A stretch of DNA of 64,000 bases from Apiosordaria backusii (taxonomy: Eukaryota; Ascomycota; Sordariomycetes; Sordariales; Lasiosphaeriaceae): contig JAUKTV010000003.1 in assembly GCA_030549205.1 (NCBI GenBank), positions 2,294,001-2,358,000 of the forward strand, in the 5' to 3' direction. Position 1 is the stretch's first letter. Every line of letters begins with the position of its first letter. This document shows positions 48,072-59,375 of this stretch, piece by piece. Under the pieces are notes generated by a model. It saw only the letters and a program-made list of their open reading frames with translations, was not told the DNA's origin and searched no databases. A program made the translations under genes and the position numbers.

Positions 48072-49719
48072 TTAATTTCCCCGGATATCGTCGTCCTCCT
48101 CGCCGTAAAGCAGAACATACTTCAGGATGTCTGATAGTGAAATGATGCCCTTGAGACGGTTGTCATCGTCCACCACAATCAGTCGGTGAACCCGGGACTT
48201 CCGGATCGTGTCGAAGATGGCATCGAGCCGATCGTCCTCGTTGCACGTGTAGATGCCACCAAATTCCTCCGCACGCCTAGACAGCGCCTCGCCAACGGTT
48301 GCGCTCAACTCGTCATAGGCACCTCCCTTGATGCAGGGTATCACATCGACTGCCTCGAACAGATTCAACACCTTGTTGTCTTTGTCGATAATGGGCACCG
48401 CTGAAATGTTGTACTTGACCATAAGATGGATAACGTCGAGGACCGAACTGCCCATAGTGGCCGTGGCCAAATCGGTGTATGTGCCGAGTCCAAGCTCTTG
48501 GACTGGCTTCTTCAACAGCATGGTGTACTGTTCATTGTTGACGGCGATGAACTTGAGGATCCGGTACTGCGTGATGACGCTGACGACCATCTCTCTTCCC
48601 GTCTCGTCGTCCCGATCTACTAGTGGAATCCTCCTCGCTCTTGTTTTCAGCATGCGCCGACATGCCTCGTACAGCGGGCGCATAGGGTGAACCGACACCG
48701 TTTCAAGTGGCAATACGCCAATTGCCCGTTCAATGTCTGCGCGTTTTTTTAGCCCATCTCTTTCCTAAACCCATCTTGTGGCCGCCACCTACCTCGAAGA
48801 CTGCTCAGGCGGAACTGATCGATATGCGCAATCTCGTCAGGAAACTGGCAGTAGTACTGAATGACATTGATGAAATCGGTGCTCGTCAGCAGGCCGGCAA
48901 AGGCTGAATTCTGCGAATCCCAGAGGGGCGCTGACACGATGCCTGCATATTCATCCCGGATCAGTACGTCATGAGGTAGGTAAAGGGGCCAGGGGGGACC
49001 TTTAACCATTTTGTATCAGGATGTTCAAGCTCTTCTTGATGAGCAGGTTGTTATCGAGCACAACCAAACGGAAGGACAGAGGCAAGACATCATAACTCGT
49101 CCGGACCTTTAGGAACTCGCGCACCCCTCTCTGTTTGTCCAAATTTACACGTTAGCTTCCATGTCGAGCCGATCAGCCTCTGCTGCAGCCCATGGCCGGA
49201 ACCCCGCATCAGCAGCCGTTGCACTGTGAGGTCAGGAGCGCGGGAGACAGCGGGGTTCGTTCCCAGCCTGGCGGGTTGGGCGTCTGGTCATTCGGGGACG
49301 CGGGGAGGATGGGTCGACGTATGTTTGAACATGTGTGCCAGGCTGGGCTGTCTATGTATACATGTATAGATCTGGGTGCGCGTGGACGGAAGGGCGCGGG
49401 GGGGCATGCTGGGCAAGGGGGCACGATGGGTGATAAGATGGACGGATGGATGGATGCTCACCAGACCCTGCATCTGCTCCTTGTCCAGCGGACCTGAAGC
49501 TCTATTATCCGACATTGTGCGACTGATGGGCTTTGGACGCAGGTAGGAAGACGGGGCCGCGACATAGGGGAGCTCGTGACCATGTCGCAGCGGCAGCGGG
49601 CCACTGGAATTGGTTCCGGCCGCAGAGGTTGTGGTGGGAGAGGAGGCAACAGGAGCACTGCCCTCGGTGGCAGGTCCAGGATGTTCCTTTTCGGTGGGAG
49701 TACGAGCGTCGTCTTCCAT
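48072..49719 (-). CDS. snf4: AMPK/SNF1 complex gamma subunit SNF4
   Basis: Regulatory gamma subunit of the SNF1/AMPK kinase, which senses adenine nucleotides and releases glucose repression. About 398 aa. Exons are 49719-49462, 49130-49007, 48942-48793 and 48736-48072, with introns of 331, 64 and 56 nt, all GT/AG and in frame. The first exon is a Ser/Thr/Pro-rich leader (MEDDARTPTEKEHPG...). Four CBS repeats follow: VREFLKVRTSYDVLP...NGIVSAPLWDSQNSAFAGLLTSTDFINVI; PLYEACRRMLKTRARRIPLVD; LDVIHLMVKYNISAVPIIDKD; and LDAIFDTIRKSRVHRLIVVDDDNRLKGIISLSDIL. The first intron is unusually long for this window. An in-frame ATG at the codon before SDNRASG is an alternative start that would drop the leader. 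Confidence 0.93.
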
Positions 49720-51776
49720 TATCGTGATGGTGGAACGTGGCCGCACATAGGGAGGGACTGCTGTTCCGCGGCCGGTGCGCTTCGCCAGGCGCAAAGACTG
49801 TCTCTGGGATCCAAAGTCCAGATCAAGCCTCCTTTGCGGTTGAAGGGTGTTGTGTTGCCGCCCAGCGGGACCGAGAACCGGAGGTGTCGAGAACGGGCAG
49901 GAGAGGGAGAAAAAGAGAACAACGGGCTCGCTGCGAAACGGGAGGCTTTCCGGGACAAGGGGAGCTGCAGCCACTCTCTTGACACTCGTCTTCTACGAGT
50001 AGAACTTGCGATATAACGGGGCGGGCACTGGAGACTTTTATCGGGCACAGTTCCAGAGCTGCTTGGCTATGCTTTGCCCGATAAGAAATAATAAGGTGCG
50101 ACGCTATACCGCTGGATACCTGCGATTAGTGGGTGTGGATGCCGATCCGTGTGTGGCTTGGGGCTGTGGCTCCAGGACGCCATTTCGATATGTCATGGAT
50201 GGATCAAAGAGCCTCAACCTCAGAGCACCCCACGCCCAATCATCAGAGTGAGATGTCATATTATCTGCTTACACGGTGCTGTCAAGTGATATAATCCCAT
50301 TGCCTGTTCGAAGCTGCTCCAATTTGAACCATCCAAAGCTCCCTATCTCGAGATGCACAAGGTGGGGCAACCGACGATAGAGGGGCTAGTACTCCAGAGC
50401 ACAAAGTGTTGGAATACAAGTAGTAAGTACGATAAGGTATAAAACACCAGAACACACATGTGATATATGTTCCGAGGTGTTCAGTAAAACATCCAGCGGA
50501 TCTTCCATTTATTCTCACAGCCTTCTTAGAATGTGATGAGTCTCTTACACACCTAGTTATGAGAGGAACGGAACTTTGCCCCGCCATTCCCCAAGCATGA
50601 CTTCATGTCTGTGCCCTTCGTCCCTCACTTCAAACAGAACAACGTATGCATCGAAAAGAGATCCTGTTAAAGAATCCTATATGGGATGAACCTTGGGACC
50701 TCCAGAAATAGCACGTAGCCATTCCCTACTGAAAGCTGTTCAGATTGGATCACGGTTTTTGCGTAGATATTTTCGCTGATGGCCCTCTCCAGTTGAAGAT
50801 CACCTAGGAGCTTCTGAAACAGGTATGCCGAAGCCGAAGATTGGGGTCGTCCACAAATATATATACATGGATTGCTTCCTATGCGCCACAGCCGCTTTAA
50901 ATTGTGTCTTGTAATTGATCGTTTCTGAACGATATGTCACTCTTGTACAACAGAAGTCTATCTGTCCTACAATACCTGCTCGGTCATTGGCCAAACTTGA
51001 CCAAGTTTTTGATATGGAGAACTGGGGTGAATTTCGATTTTTTGAATCTCTGGGGAAGGGGACTCCACACTGCCAAGTGGGACAAGCCCTGATAAGCCAA
51101 TCTTCAGATGTTGACGTAGGTCATCCCCCAACGGTTGTCTCGGCCCAAGGACATGAGTGAGGCTGTCAGGACAGACATGTTCGTCTGGAAGGTCGGTGAA
51201 GGTGAGCCTGATCAGCAGACGTTCTTGAGCTGTCACAGCTGTCGTTCGGATTAGGAATAGTTCGATACAGGCCTCAGTCGCCAACTCATGTTGGGTGAGT
51301 GGGTTGCCGTTGCCGAGCTGCAGGGTACAGAGGTACATGGAAAGTCAGGAACCCACCCACCCGACGCCGCACAGACCAAAGCTACCCCAGAACTTGTTGG
51401 ACAAGGCAGCGTCGATGACACTGAAGAAGAGCACTTCCCATTGTGCGGTGCGATTCCCTGGTGATCCGTCCCAAACAACAATCAACATCGGCCTCGGCAG
51501 CCCAACGCCTGCCAACTCAACCCTTCCGCTATTGGCCGCTCTGCTTGGAACACGCAATACTCCCATTCGAGGATGTTTCTTTGATATCTTTTTTTTCTGT
51601 TGCACTGCTTTTCAAAGCCCCCCAAGTCATCCCGTTCCCTTCCGCTGCAAGCCAGCGACAACCGCCAACCGAAGCTTACCTTTCATACACCAAACATCCC
51701 GACAACCCAACTCCCATCGAGCCTTTCAGACGCTGCCTTCGTCCTCGGGCCCCTTGGCGCCTTTCCATCAGCCGCC
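49720..51776. other. Divergent promoter region of SNF4 and VAC8
   Basis: About 2.06 kb between divergent genes. The VAC8-proximal 250 bp is rich in CAAC/TCC, as expected of a fungal 5' UTR. The middle (50.0-51.2 kb) has only short, unrecognisable frames. No repeat or RNA gene was identified. Confidence 0.5.
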
Positions 51777-53869
51777 ATGGGTGTCTGTAATTCTACTTGC
51801 TGTGGAGGTACGAGTTCTTCGTGTTCGGTGTTTCGATAGGGCCGTTGCGCTGATATTTTGGTTCCGTAGGCAAATCCCGCGATGGGCTATACGAAAATGT
51901 CCTCGCCGACAACGAAAGGGAGGCCGTAGCCGACCTCCTTCAATATCTCGAAAACGTACGCCTCTCCGTTCATCTGCCGTTTATTCGCTGCTGACAGGTT
52001 GATAGCGTGCAGAGACCGATTTCTTTTCCGGCGAACCCCTTCGAGCTTTAAGTACTCTTGTCTTCTCGGACAACATCGACCTCCAGCGAAGTGCGAGTTT
52101 AACGTTCGCCGAGATCACAGAACGAGGTGCGTCAGATATGCAGCATGTGCAGCCGACTCACCGCTCATCTTGAGCGTGGACGAGACCGAACAGGCGATAC
52201 CTCAACATTTGAGTTTCAAATCGCTAATGTGTCATATCATATAGATGTACGGGCCGTCGACCGCGATACTCTCGGGCCTATTCTCTTCCTCCTAGAGAAC
52301 TCGGACATGGAAGTACAACGGGCAGCTAGTGCCGCGTTGGGGAATCTTGCTGTAAATAGTAAGGGATACCGCTCGACCAGCAACATTCGTCGCCTAAAAG
52401 TTATCGGTAGCTAACTTGAATCCACAGCGGAGAACAAGGTTTTGATTGTTCAGCTAGGCGGTCTTCAGCCCCTTATCCGACAAATGATGTCGCCAAACGT
52501 CGAGGTTCAGTGCAACGCCGTCGGGTGTATCACCAATCTAGCAACGCATGAGGATAACAAGGCCAAGATCGCTCGATCTGGTGCCCTTGGCCCATTGACA
52601 CGTCTTGCCAAGTCAAAGGATATGAGGGTGCAGAGGAATGCCACTGGGGCTTTGCTCAACATGACACATTCCGGTATGGCTGACTCCCAGCATCAAACCC
52701 CTGTGCTCGGTAAATCGCGGCTAACAAGTTGGTAGATGAAAACCGGCAAGAACTGGTGAACGCCAATGCTATCCCCGTCCTCGTCCAGCTTCTGTCCTCG
52801 GCCGACGTGGATGTCCAATATTATTGCACAACAGCTTTGAGCAACATTGCTGTCGATGCCGCCAACAGGCGGAAGTTGGCGCAGACAGAGCCCAAGCTTG
52901 TGCAGTCCTTGGTGAAGTTGATGGATTCGTCATCACCAAAGGTACAATGCCAAGCCGCTCTCGCCCTTCGAAACCTTGCCTCGGATGAGAAGTACCAGCT
53001 CGAAATTGTTTCTGCCGACGGTCTTGGTGCTCTCCTCCGCCTGCTTCAGTCCTCTTATTTGCCTTTAATTCTGTCCGCGGTCGCATGCATACGCAACATT
53101 TCCATTCATCCTGACAACGAATCACCAATCATTGAGGCCGGCTTCCTCAAACCTCTGGTTGACCTTCTTGGGTCCACGGATAACGAGGAGATTCAGTGCC
53201 ACGCCATTTCAACTCTTCGAAATCTCGCCGCAAGCTCTGACCGCAACAAATCGCTCGTGCTCGAGGCAGGAGCGGTAGAAAAGTGCAAGCAGCTTGTCCT
53301 CGAAGTTCCTGTTACGGTCCAAGGCGAAATGACGGCTGCTATTGCTGTTCTTGCCTTGAGTGATGAGCTCAAGACACATCTGCTGGAGCTTGGCGTCTTC
53401 GAGGTTTTGATCCCACTCACCATGTCACCCAGCATCGAGGTCCAGGGCAACAGTGCCGCTGCCCTTGGCAACCTGTCCTCTAAAGGTTAGTGATGTTATT
53501 TTAAGAGTGCAAATTCTTGATTGCTAACCCAAGCTAGTGGGCGACTATTCAATCTTCATTCAGAGCTGGACGGAACCGAGTGACGGCATTCATGGCTACC
53601 TCAGTAGATTCCTCGCCAGCGGAGATGCCACATTCCAACATATTGCGATTTGGACGCTGCTTCAGCTTGTCGAGTCCGAGGACAAGAAGCTTATCGGGCT
53701 TATTGGCAAGTCGACGGATATCATGGAAATGATGAAACAAATTGCCAACCGGCAAGTCGAATCGGACAACGAGCTCGAAGATGACGACGAGGGCGAGGTT
53801 GTCACCCTCGCTCAGCGCTGCTTGGAGTTGTTGGGTCAGGGTGCGGCGAAGAGCCACATTGAAGGCTGA
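51777..53869 (+). CDS. vac8: Vacuolar armadillo-repeat protein VAC8
   Basis: Peripheral vacuole-membrane adaptor used in vacuole inheritance and fusion, nucleus-vacuole contact and autophagy. Seven exons: 51777-51807, 51870-51955, 52006-52126, 52245-52358, 52428-52673, 52736-53485 and 53538-53869; all GT/AG, 559 aa. The extreme N-terminus MGVCNSTCCGGK has Gly2 for myristoylation and Cys4/8/9 for palmitoylation. Armadillo repeats run through the rest, for example VQRAASAALGNLAV, VQCNAVGCITNLATHE, VQRNATGALLNMTHS, VQYYCTTALSNIAVD and IQCHAISTLRNLAASSD. The end EDDDEGEVVTLAQRCLELL is typical. The third exon was placed so that it reads RAETDFFSGEPLRALSTLV, which requires the TGATAG acceptor at 52005. 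Confidence 0.96.
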
Positions 53870-54591
53870 CGTCAGCGTGGCCCTGCAATAGAAGGTTGAA
53901 TTCTGTTCTGCACTTGTTGGTATTGTTTTATTTCTTCATTCTGGCTTAAATATTCATTCGGCATAGTACTCGGCGTGGAGTTGGCGGCGTCTGTATGAGT
54001 TACCATACACGGAAAGGAAGGATGTTGGAAGGAAAGGGGGTTCGGAAGACTTGTATTTTGAGCTGAACCGGGACGAGCATTTGGAAGGGCAGTGGTGAGT
54101 GGTCGGGTTATGGACAGAACAATAAGGAGACAGGCATGTAGTTCTACATGTTTTTTCTTCTCAAAGACCACCAGGGCTTCTCTTGGGACTTTTTTTCCTT
54201 TGTACTACTATACATTACTACTATGACACACAGAAAGGGCTTTTTTTTTTTCCTTTGGACTTTTGACAAGGTTTTGGTTGTTTGTTGTTGTCGCTTTTTA
54301 TACACGGTCATGATAGTTGTTGAGGTTTGTGCGTCTTTATTTATCCTATACCACTTTTATTCCGAATCCCAATACCTTCTCTTCTGGCAGATAAGAGTGT
54401 TTTTTATCAATCGATTCAGGATGTGTGATGAGTTTTCCACAGTGTCAATGCTGGCATGTACGTAAATGTCAACCGGGCTGTCCTGAACCAAACTTGGGTG
54501 TCTCTCGAGCCCAGATAGAAAGAAGAGATGAGCACCAGCATATAAGTCTCTCATATTTCTAGTTTTATTTTATTTGATATCTGTCTTTCTC
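53870..54591. other. Convergent 3' region of VAC8 and the IMP1-like gene
   Basis: About 720 bp, T-rich, including a run of about 12 T near 54241-54252; probably both 3' UTRs. No gene seen. Confidence 0.6.
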
Positions 54592-55493
54592 TTACCTCCC
54601 CAACCTCGCATTCAAAACCTCTTCCTTTGACGGCGGCTCATCCCTCCTCATGGGGTTTTGGACCCATTGAAACTCTGCAAACGGCCCCCGGGTAAAAGAG
54701 GGGTGCATCGAGGCGATGACTTTGCCTCTGATGAGGGCGAGGGGGACGGGACCGAACAAGCGCGAGTCGCGCGAGACGGAGAGGTTGTCGCCTACTAGGT
54801 AGGCGTGGCCTTCTGGTACCTTTTCTCGACCCAACAGATGAGCATCACACCCCTGATGGTAAGTGTGAAGGAAGGGGGGACGTACCTGCAACATGAGCGC
54901 ATCATCCGCGGCGGGGTCAGCGCCCGAGTGCCAAAACTCTCCGGGGGTGCCGATGAGGACGTAGTCGCCGGGGAGACCGATGACGCGCTTGATGCCGATG
55001 CTGTTGGGTCGCTCGGGGATGGTGAAGGTGACGGTGTCGCCTACGGAGAGGGAGCGGCCGAGGCGGTGGAGGCGGGAGGTGAGGAGCCAGGTTCCGGTTA
55101 CGGGGTAGGTGGCTAGCATGGAGGGGCCTTGGGCGGGGGCGAGGGAGAGGAGGTACTCCCAGAGGAGGTGGAAGAGGGCGAGGAGTTTGAGGGAGGTGAG
55201 GAGGAGGCGGAGGGGGGGGTTAGGAAGTGGGGGGGTGGTTTGTTTTGTGATTGATGGGAGTGTTGTTCGTTTTGGGGGGTGTCTTGTGTGTTGTTGCTCG
55301 TGGTTGTGGTGCTGTAGGAGTGATTTAGTGGTGAGGGGTGGCGTTTTGTTAGTTGAAGGGCGGAGGGATGTAGTGATGGATGTGAGGCTGAGGGTGATTG
55401 TGAGAGTGAGAGCCGGGTGAGTGGTCTAAATGAAGAATAAGGTGAGAGTCTGGGCCGCCAGGAAATGGCTCGTAATCGGGGAAGATTCGACAT
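54592..55493 (-). CDS. imp1: Mitochondrial inner membrane signal peptidase, IMP1-like; one frame break
   Basis: Type I (S26) signal peptidase that removes sorting signals from proteins exported to the intermembrane space. Exons are 55493-54886 and 54819-54592; the 66-nt intron falls between ALMLQ and VPEGHAYLVGDN. Catalytic features are GPSM (nucleophile Ser) before LATYPVTG, Lys in GIKRVIGLPGDYV, and the box GDNLSVSRDSRLFGPVPLALIRGKV. SRDSR favours IMP1 over IMP2. The presequence (MSNLPRLRAISWRPRLSPYS) is in a different frame from the membrane helix LRLLLTSLKLLALFHLLWEY. The switch must occur near 55212-55219 (G8 on plus) or 55229-55235 (G7); one extra base in either run restores a 279-codon gene. 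Head-to-head with the mitochondrial IF3 gene. Confidence 0.87.
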
Positions 55494-55857
55494 TGGTTGT
55501 TGATCTCTTGGGATTGTGTTGATTCTGGAAAGTTTAATTTGAACTTGAATTAGAAGATCGCCGGCTCTTTCAAGTTTCGATGTCTCAAATTGTAAGACAA
55601 TTGTACATAAGTACAGTCGTGTAATTGGGTGATTGATAACAGCATTCTTCAACGAAGCCATGCCAAGCCTGCGCCATGTGTTACCTAGCCGTGGGAGCTG
55701 CAGGTGAGAGCTCCGATCCAGCCCAATCATTGGCTGATATTCTCCGACGGGAAACCAGCAACGGCGCAAATGTTGAACCTCAGCCCTTGGACATTCTGTT
55801 CAATTTTTTAGGCCAAGTATAACTCGCCAACCTCCAAACAACTGAGCGGCCGGCAGA
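55494..55857. promoter_or_regulatory. Shared divergent promoter of IMP1-like and mtIF3 genes
   Basis: 364 bp between the start codons of two divergent mitochondrial-protein genes, the second such pair in this window. The function is inferred from position; no specific site is claimed. Confidence 0.6.
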
Positions 55858-56727
55858 ATGAAGGGCTCACCGTGTATTTTCAGCTCGGCCGTGGCCATTC
55901 GAAACGTATTTCTCAACAATGCAACCCCCGTCGCCGGCCCCGCGCACTTCCAGCAATTGTTGTTGCCCTCATTAGCAGCCTCGCGACGCTCCTTTTCAGG
56001 ATGGAACACCAGTCAAAACACATTTGGATCTTTTCGGACACCGCCCAGCCCCGAAAGGAGAGAGCAAAGAGTTTCCGATGGAAGAACCTTAAACCACAAC
56101 ATCAAAAGCCAGATGGTCGTCATCCGCACGAAAGATGGCACCCTCAGCGAACCTCAAGACAAACTGGAAGTCTTGCGAAACCTGGACCTTGACAAGAGCG
56201 CCCTCGAAATGCTGGCTGAACCTAAACCCGGCCGCCCCTTTCCCATCTGCAGGATCATTCTTCACGAAGAGGAGCAAAAGAAGGCGTACAGGGAGATGAA
56301 GAATGAGAAGAGCAAGTTGCAGAAGCAGGTTAAGGTTGCTCAGAAGGAGATAGAGATCAACTGGGCAATGGCGCCGCATGACTTGGCCACGAAGATTAGG
56401 AGGTTAAAGGGGTTCTTGGAGAAGGGGTATAGGGTGGATGTTACTCTGATGCATCCCAAGAAGAAGAGCAAGAGGAAGGCTAGGGAGGACGAGGCGAAGC
56501 AAGTCTTCCAGGAGGTGATCAAGGTGCTGGAAGAGGTGCCTGGGACGTCGGAATACAAGGCTAGGCAGGGTGACGTTGGAAGAACGAAGCTGTTGTTCCT
56601 ACAGGGGAAGGTTTCCAAGTCAAATCCTGCTGCGGAGGAGGAAGCTGTGGAAGAGACAGCCGATGAGAGCTCTGCGTCAGAGGAAGACGCTGAAAGTCTT
56701 GACAAGTTGGAAACCGCTGAGGGTTGA
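55858..56727 (+). CDS. Mitochondrial translation initiation factor IF-3
   Basis: Binds the small mitoribosomal subunit to promote start-codon selection and prevent subunit joining. Single exon, 289 aa. The N-terminal 50 residues form an import sequence (FLNNATPVAGP...LLLPSLAASRRSFSGW). The IF3 N-domain follows with NHNIKSQMVVIRTKDGTLSEPQ and LDKSALEMLAEPKPGRPFPICRI. A Lys/Glu linker helix (KKAYREMKNEKSKLQKQVKVAQKEIEI) comes next, split over the motif, and then the C-domain: HDLATKIRRLKGFLEKGYRVDVTLMHPKKK. The C-terminus is Glu/Ala-rich. It corresponds to the group containing yeast AIM23. The start gives the best targeting sequence and directly follows the shared promoter. Confidence 0.88.
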   Translation: MKGSPCIFSSAVAIRNVFLNNATPVAGPAHFQQLLLPSLAASRRSFSGWNTSQNTFGSFRTPPSPERREQRVSDGRTLNHNIKSQMVVIRTKDGTLSEPQDKLEVLRNLDLDKSALEMLAEPKPGRPFPICRIILHEEEQKKAYREMKNEKSKLQKQVKVAQKEIEINWAMAPHDLATKIRRLKGFLEKGYRVDVTLMHPKKKSKRKAREDEAKQVFQEVIKVLEEVPGTSEYKARQGDVGRTKLLFLQGKVSKSNPAAEEEAVEETADESSASEEDAESLDKLETAEG

Positions 56728-57271
56728 TATAAGACGGCTGGCCATATTTGTGGATATTTGGGATCAGTGTACAATATAAAGAGCTCTAGATATGTAGACA
56801 GCGTTATATGAGTTCATGACCACTCCATTCATGTTCATTGGTGAAGTGAATGCTCAGTCAAGACAAAGGCCGGGATGCATTCAGGCACCACCTCATAAAG
56901 AGGGCACTTAAGCTTTGAGCTAAGAGGAGCAGGGGTTCTGGCTGCTGATTGGAGAGATAACCCGCAGAATGCGGGGCGCGGGGTGCTCCTGCCAGGCTTA
57001 TGCCAATCGCGCAGCCATTTTCCATCGCCTGTGACTCAATCTCACAGGACACAGATTTGTGGTTGACGAAAGCTTAAGGGTGACTGCAATCCGCGCCCGA
57101 AGATTATAGACAAAAGATCAAGGACAGCTGCTGCCACTAAGCCAATCAGATTCCAATTTTTTTCTCAGCGCACTAACCAACTTCAACTTTTCCACCTCGC
57201 GGCGCAAACCCCCACCATCGTCAAGTCCCCGCTTGTTCAAACACCAAATCACCAAAACAAACAACACAGAA
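56728..57271. other. Intergenic: mtIF3 3' end and eIF2B delta promoter
   Basis: About 540 bp in tandem orientation (+/+). It holds the 3' UTR of the IF3 gene and the promoter and 5' UTR of the eIF2B gene. A C/A-rich leader lies directly before the ATG. Nothing else seen. Confidence 0.6.
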
Positions 57272-58707
57272 ATGGCCACCGAGAGTAATGGAGCTCCGGC
57301 CGGGGCTCCAGCTCCCCAGGAGGCAAAGACAGCCGCACCAGCATCCGCCAAAGCCCCAGCTGCTGCACCCGCCGCGCCAGGAGCCGCGGCCGCCAACCCA
57401 GAGAAGCTCACCCCGGCACAACTAAAAGCCAAGGCAAAGGCCGAGAAGGCTGCGAGACGCGCAAAGGCCATTGAGAACAAGGCGGCGGTGGTGGCAGCAA
57501 CTCCCGCGAAGGAGGCAGGAAAGGGCAAGGGCAAGCAGGATGGCCAACCAGCACAGAACAAACAACACCGGCCCTCTATGAGCGGACGGCGGCCGTCTAT
57601 CGGAGGGATTGTAGAAAAGGAGAAGGACGTCAGGAGCGGGATTCCCGAGTGCTTCAGCCATGTTCCCATGGCCAAGCGAGTACAGTTATCTCAGGCGCAC
57701 AAGGATGTGGACCCCGCTGTGCTGGTGGTTGGACAGCAGATGGCTGCTTTTGCGATCAAGGACAGCATTTCCCGTCTTGAGGCGACACTCCTGGCGTTTA
57801 AGAAGGTTTTTTGTCCCCTTTTCTTCTTGATTAGGTGACTGGACAGTTTGCTAACTGGAGGTCCCAGGTGATTGAATCCTACGAGACTCCTAAGGGGAAC
57901 TCGTTATCTCGCCATCTTGTCCCACATGTCCTCAACCCACAGATCGAGTACCTCACCGAGTGCAGACCGATGTGTTTTGCTATGGGCAATGCAATCAGAC
58001 TGCTCAAGACCAAGATCAACAGTTTTGACATCAACGATCCCGAGGATGAGACAAAGGAGGAGCTCTTGGAGTGGATTGACGGCATGATCAACGAGCGCAT
58101 CAAGTTGGCCGAGTATTTGATAGCTCGGAATGCTGCTGGCCTGATCGAGGAGGGGGAGAAGGTTCTCACATATGGCCGGCACCGGTTGGTCGAGAAGACA
58201 CTGTTGAAGGCCAAGGAGATTGGGAAGACGTTTGATGTTACCATCATTGACGACCCGTATGAGCGTGGTGGGCAGACATTGGCGAAGACGCTTCGTCAGG
58301 CGGGCATCAATGTGCTCTATTCACCAAATCTCGGCGGGCTACGACCCAAGGTAGCGGGAGCCACAAACGTCATTCTTGGTGGAGAGGCCATTTTTGCGAA
58401 CGGGTCGCTGAATGCTGCCTCAGGGACGGCGGATGTTGCGATGGCCGGGCAGAACGCTGGTGCCAAGGTCACAGTGCTCTGTGAGACGATCAACTTTGAC
58501 AGAGAGCGTGTGTCGGTGGATGCTCTCACTTATAATGAGATCGACCCTGAAAGAAACACTGCGGATTGCTTCCGATTGTTGTTTGACAACACCCAGGACA
58601 AGTACATCAGCGGTGTCGTAACAGAGTTCGAGAGTGGTGGTGGTAATTCTCCAGCCCAGGCTATCCTGGCGCTCCTGCGGATGCGGGAAGACCCCCAGAT
58701 TGCTTAG
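57272..58707 (+). CDS. gcd2: Translation initiation factor eIF2B subunit delta (GCD2)
   Basis: Regulatory subunit of the cytoplasmic guanine-nucleotide exchange factor for eIF2, the target of the integrated stress response. Exons are 57272-57805 and 57868-58707; the 62-nt intron splits LLAFKK-VIESYETPKG. 457 aa. The N-terminal 150 residues are Ala/Lys/Pro-rich and disordered. The eIF2B alpha/beta/delta domain follows: HLVPHVLNPQIEYLTECRP, CFAMGNAIRLLKTKI, FDVTIIDDPYERGGQ and the nucleotide-binding-like core GATNVILGGEAIFANGSL. It ends DKYISGVVTEFESGG...REDPQIA. The start ATG sits in a good context (CAGAAATGGCC). No frame problem is visible. Confidence 0.95.
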
Positions 58708-59026
58708 TTGGCACTACCTGGAGGACAGGCGCAAGGGAATCTGGTCTCGGGAAAAAAGCGTTGATGATTACTTAGCCTTGTGCATTTGTTCAGGGGCTTG
58801 GGAGCTGCTGCTCGGGAAAAAATAGAAACCACTCATTCATGCAAGAGCCATGATATCCGTGTGGAAACTGAACCAATTTACACGCTGAGCTCGCTTCTTG
58901 GTTCCATACCCATGCTCGCTCCCTCGTGCCATTTCAAAAGGTGGAAAAGTACTTGTTTTGTTCGTCATTTTTGCCTCTATCAAGCTGCCTGCCAACTCAA
59001 CACACACCACCCCTCATATTCTCTCC
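58708..59026. other. Convergent 3' region
   Basis: About 320 bp between the stops of eIF2B delta (+) and the 92-aa gene (-). Presumed 3' UTRs; nothing else seen. Confidence 0.6.
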
Positions 59027-59375
59027 TTAGGCCTGGACAACCGTAGGACTGGCAGCAGCCGACGCAGCCTCTCTCTCTGCCCTCCGCGCTCTCTTTTCCA
59101 GAATGGCGTTCTTGCGCTCCTCCAGAAGCTGTGTCTGCCTCTCGTCCACACCCTGTAGCCAGTATCCAAAGCTCGCACCGACGGCGCCGAAGACGGGGTA
59201 GGCCCAGACGGTCTTTCTATGGAAGAATGGGCGCATCTCAATGCCGAGCTGCCAGAAGCGCGTCGCCAGGCCTGGGGAGATACAGGTTAGCGATATTGGT
59301 TGTTTATAGCTGAGAAATCAGAGCGTTCGGGTTGGTCATACCGAAGCCGGTCCAGAAGACGATTCTCGAGACCAT
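59027..59375 (-). CDS. Small conserved-looking membrane protein, 92 aa
   Basis: Two exons (59375-59342 and 59271-59027) with a 70-nt intron containing a CTAAC branch site. The protein begins MVSRIVFWTGFGLATRFWQL, continues GIEMRPFFHRKTVWAYPVFG and GASFGYWLQGVDERQ, and ends in a Glu/Arg/Ala helix (ERKNAILEKRARRAEREAAS). It has one or two short hydrophobic segments and a basic amphipathic tail. The size and pattern fit a small mitochondrial inner-membrane protein, possibly a respiratory-complex accessory subunit, but I do not recognise the family securely. The very short first exon (11 codons plus one base) makes this gene easy to miss or mis-start. Function not assigned. Confidence 0.75.
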
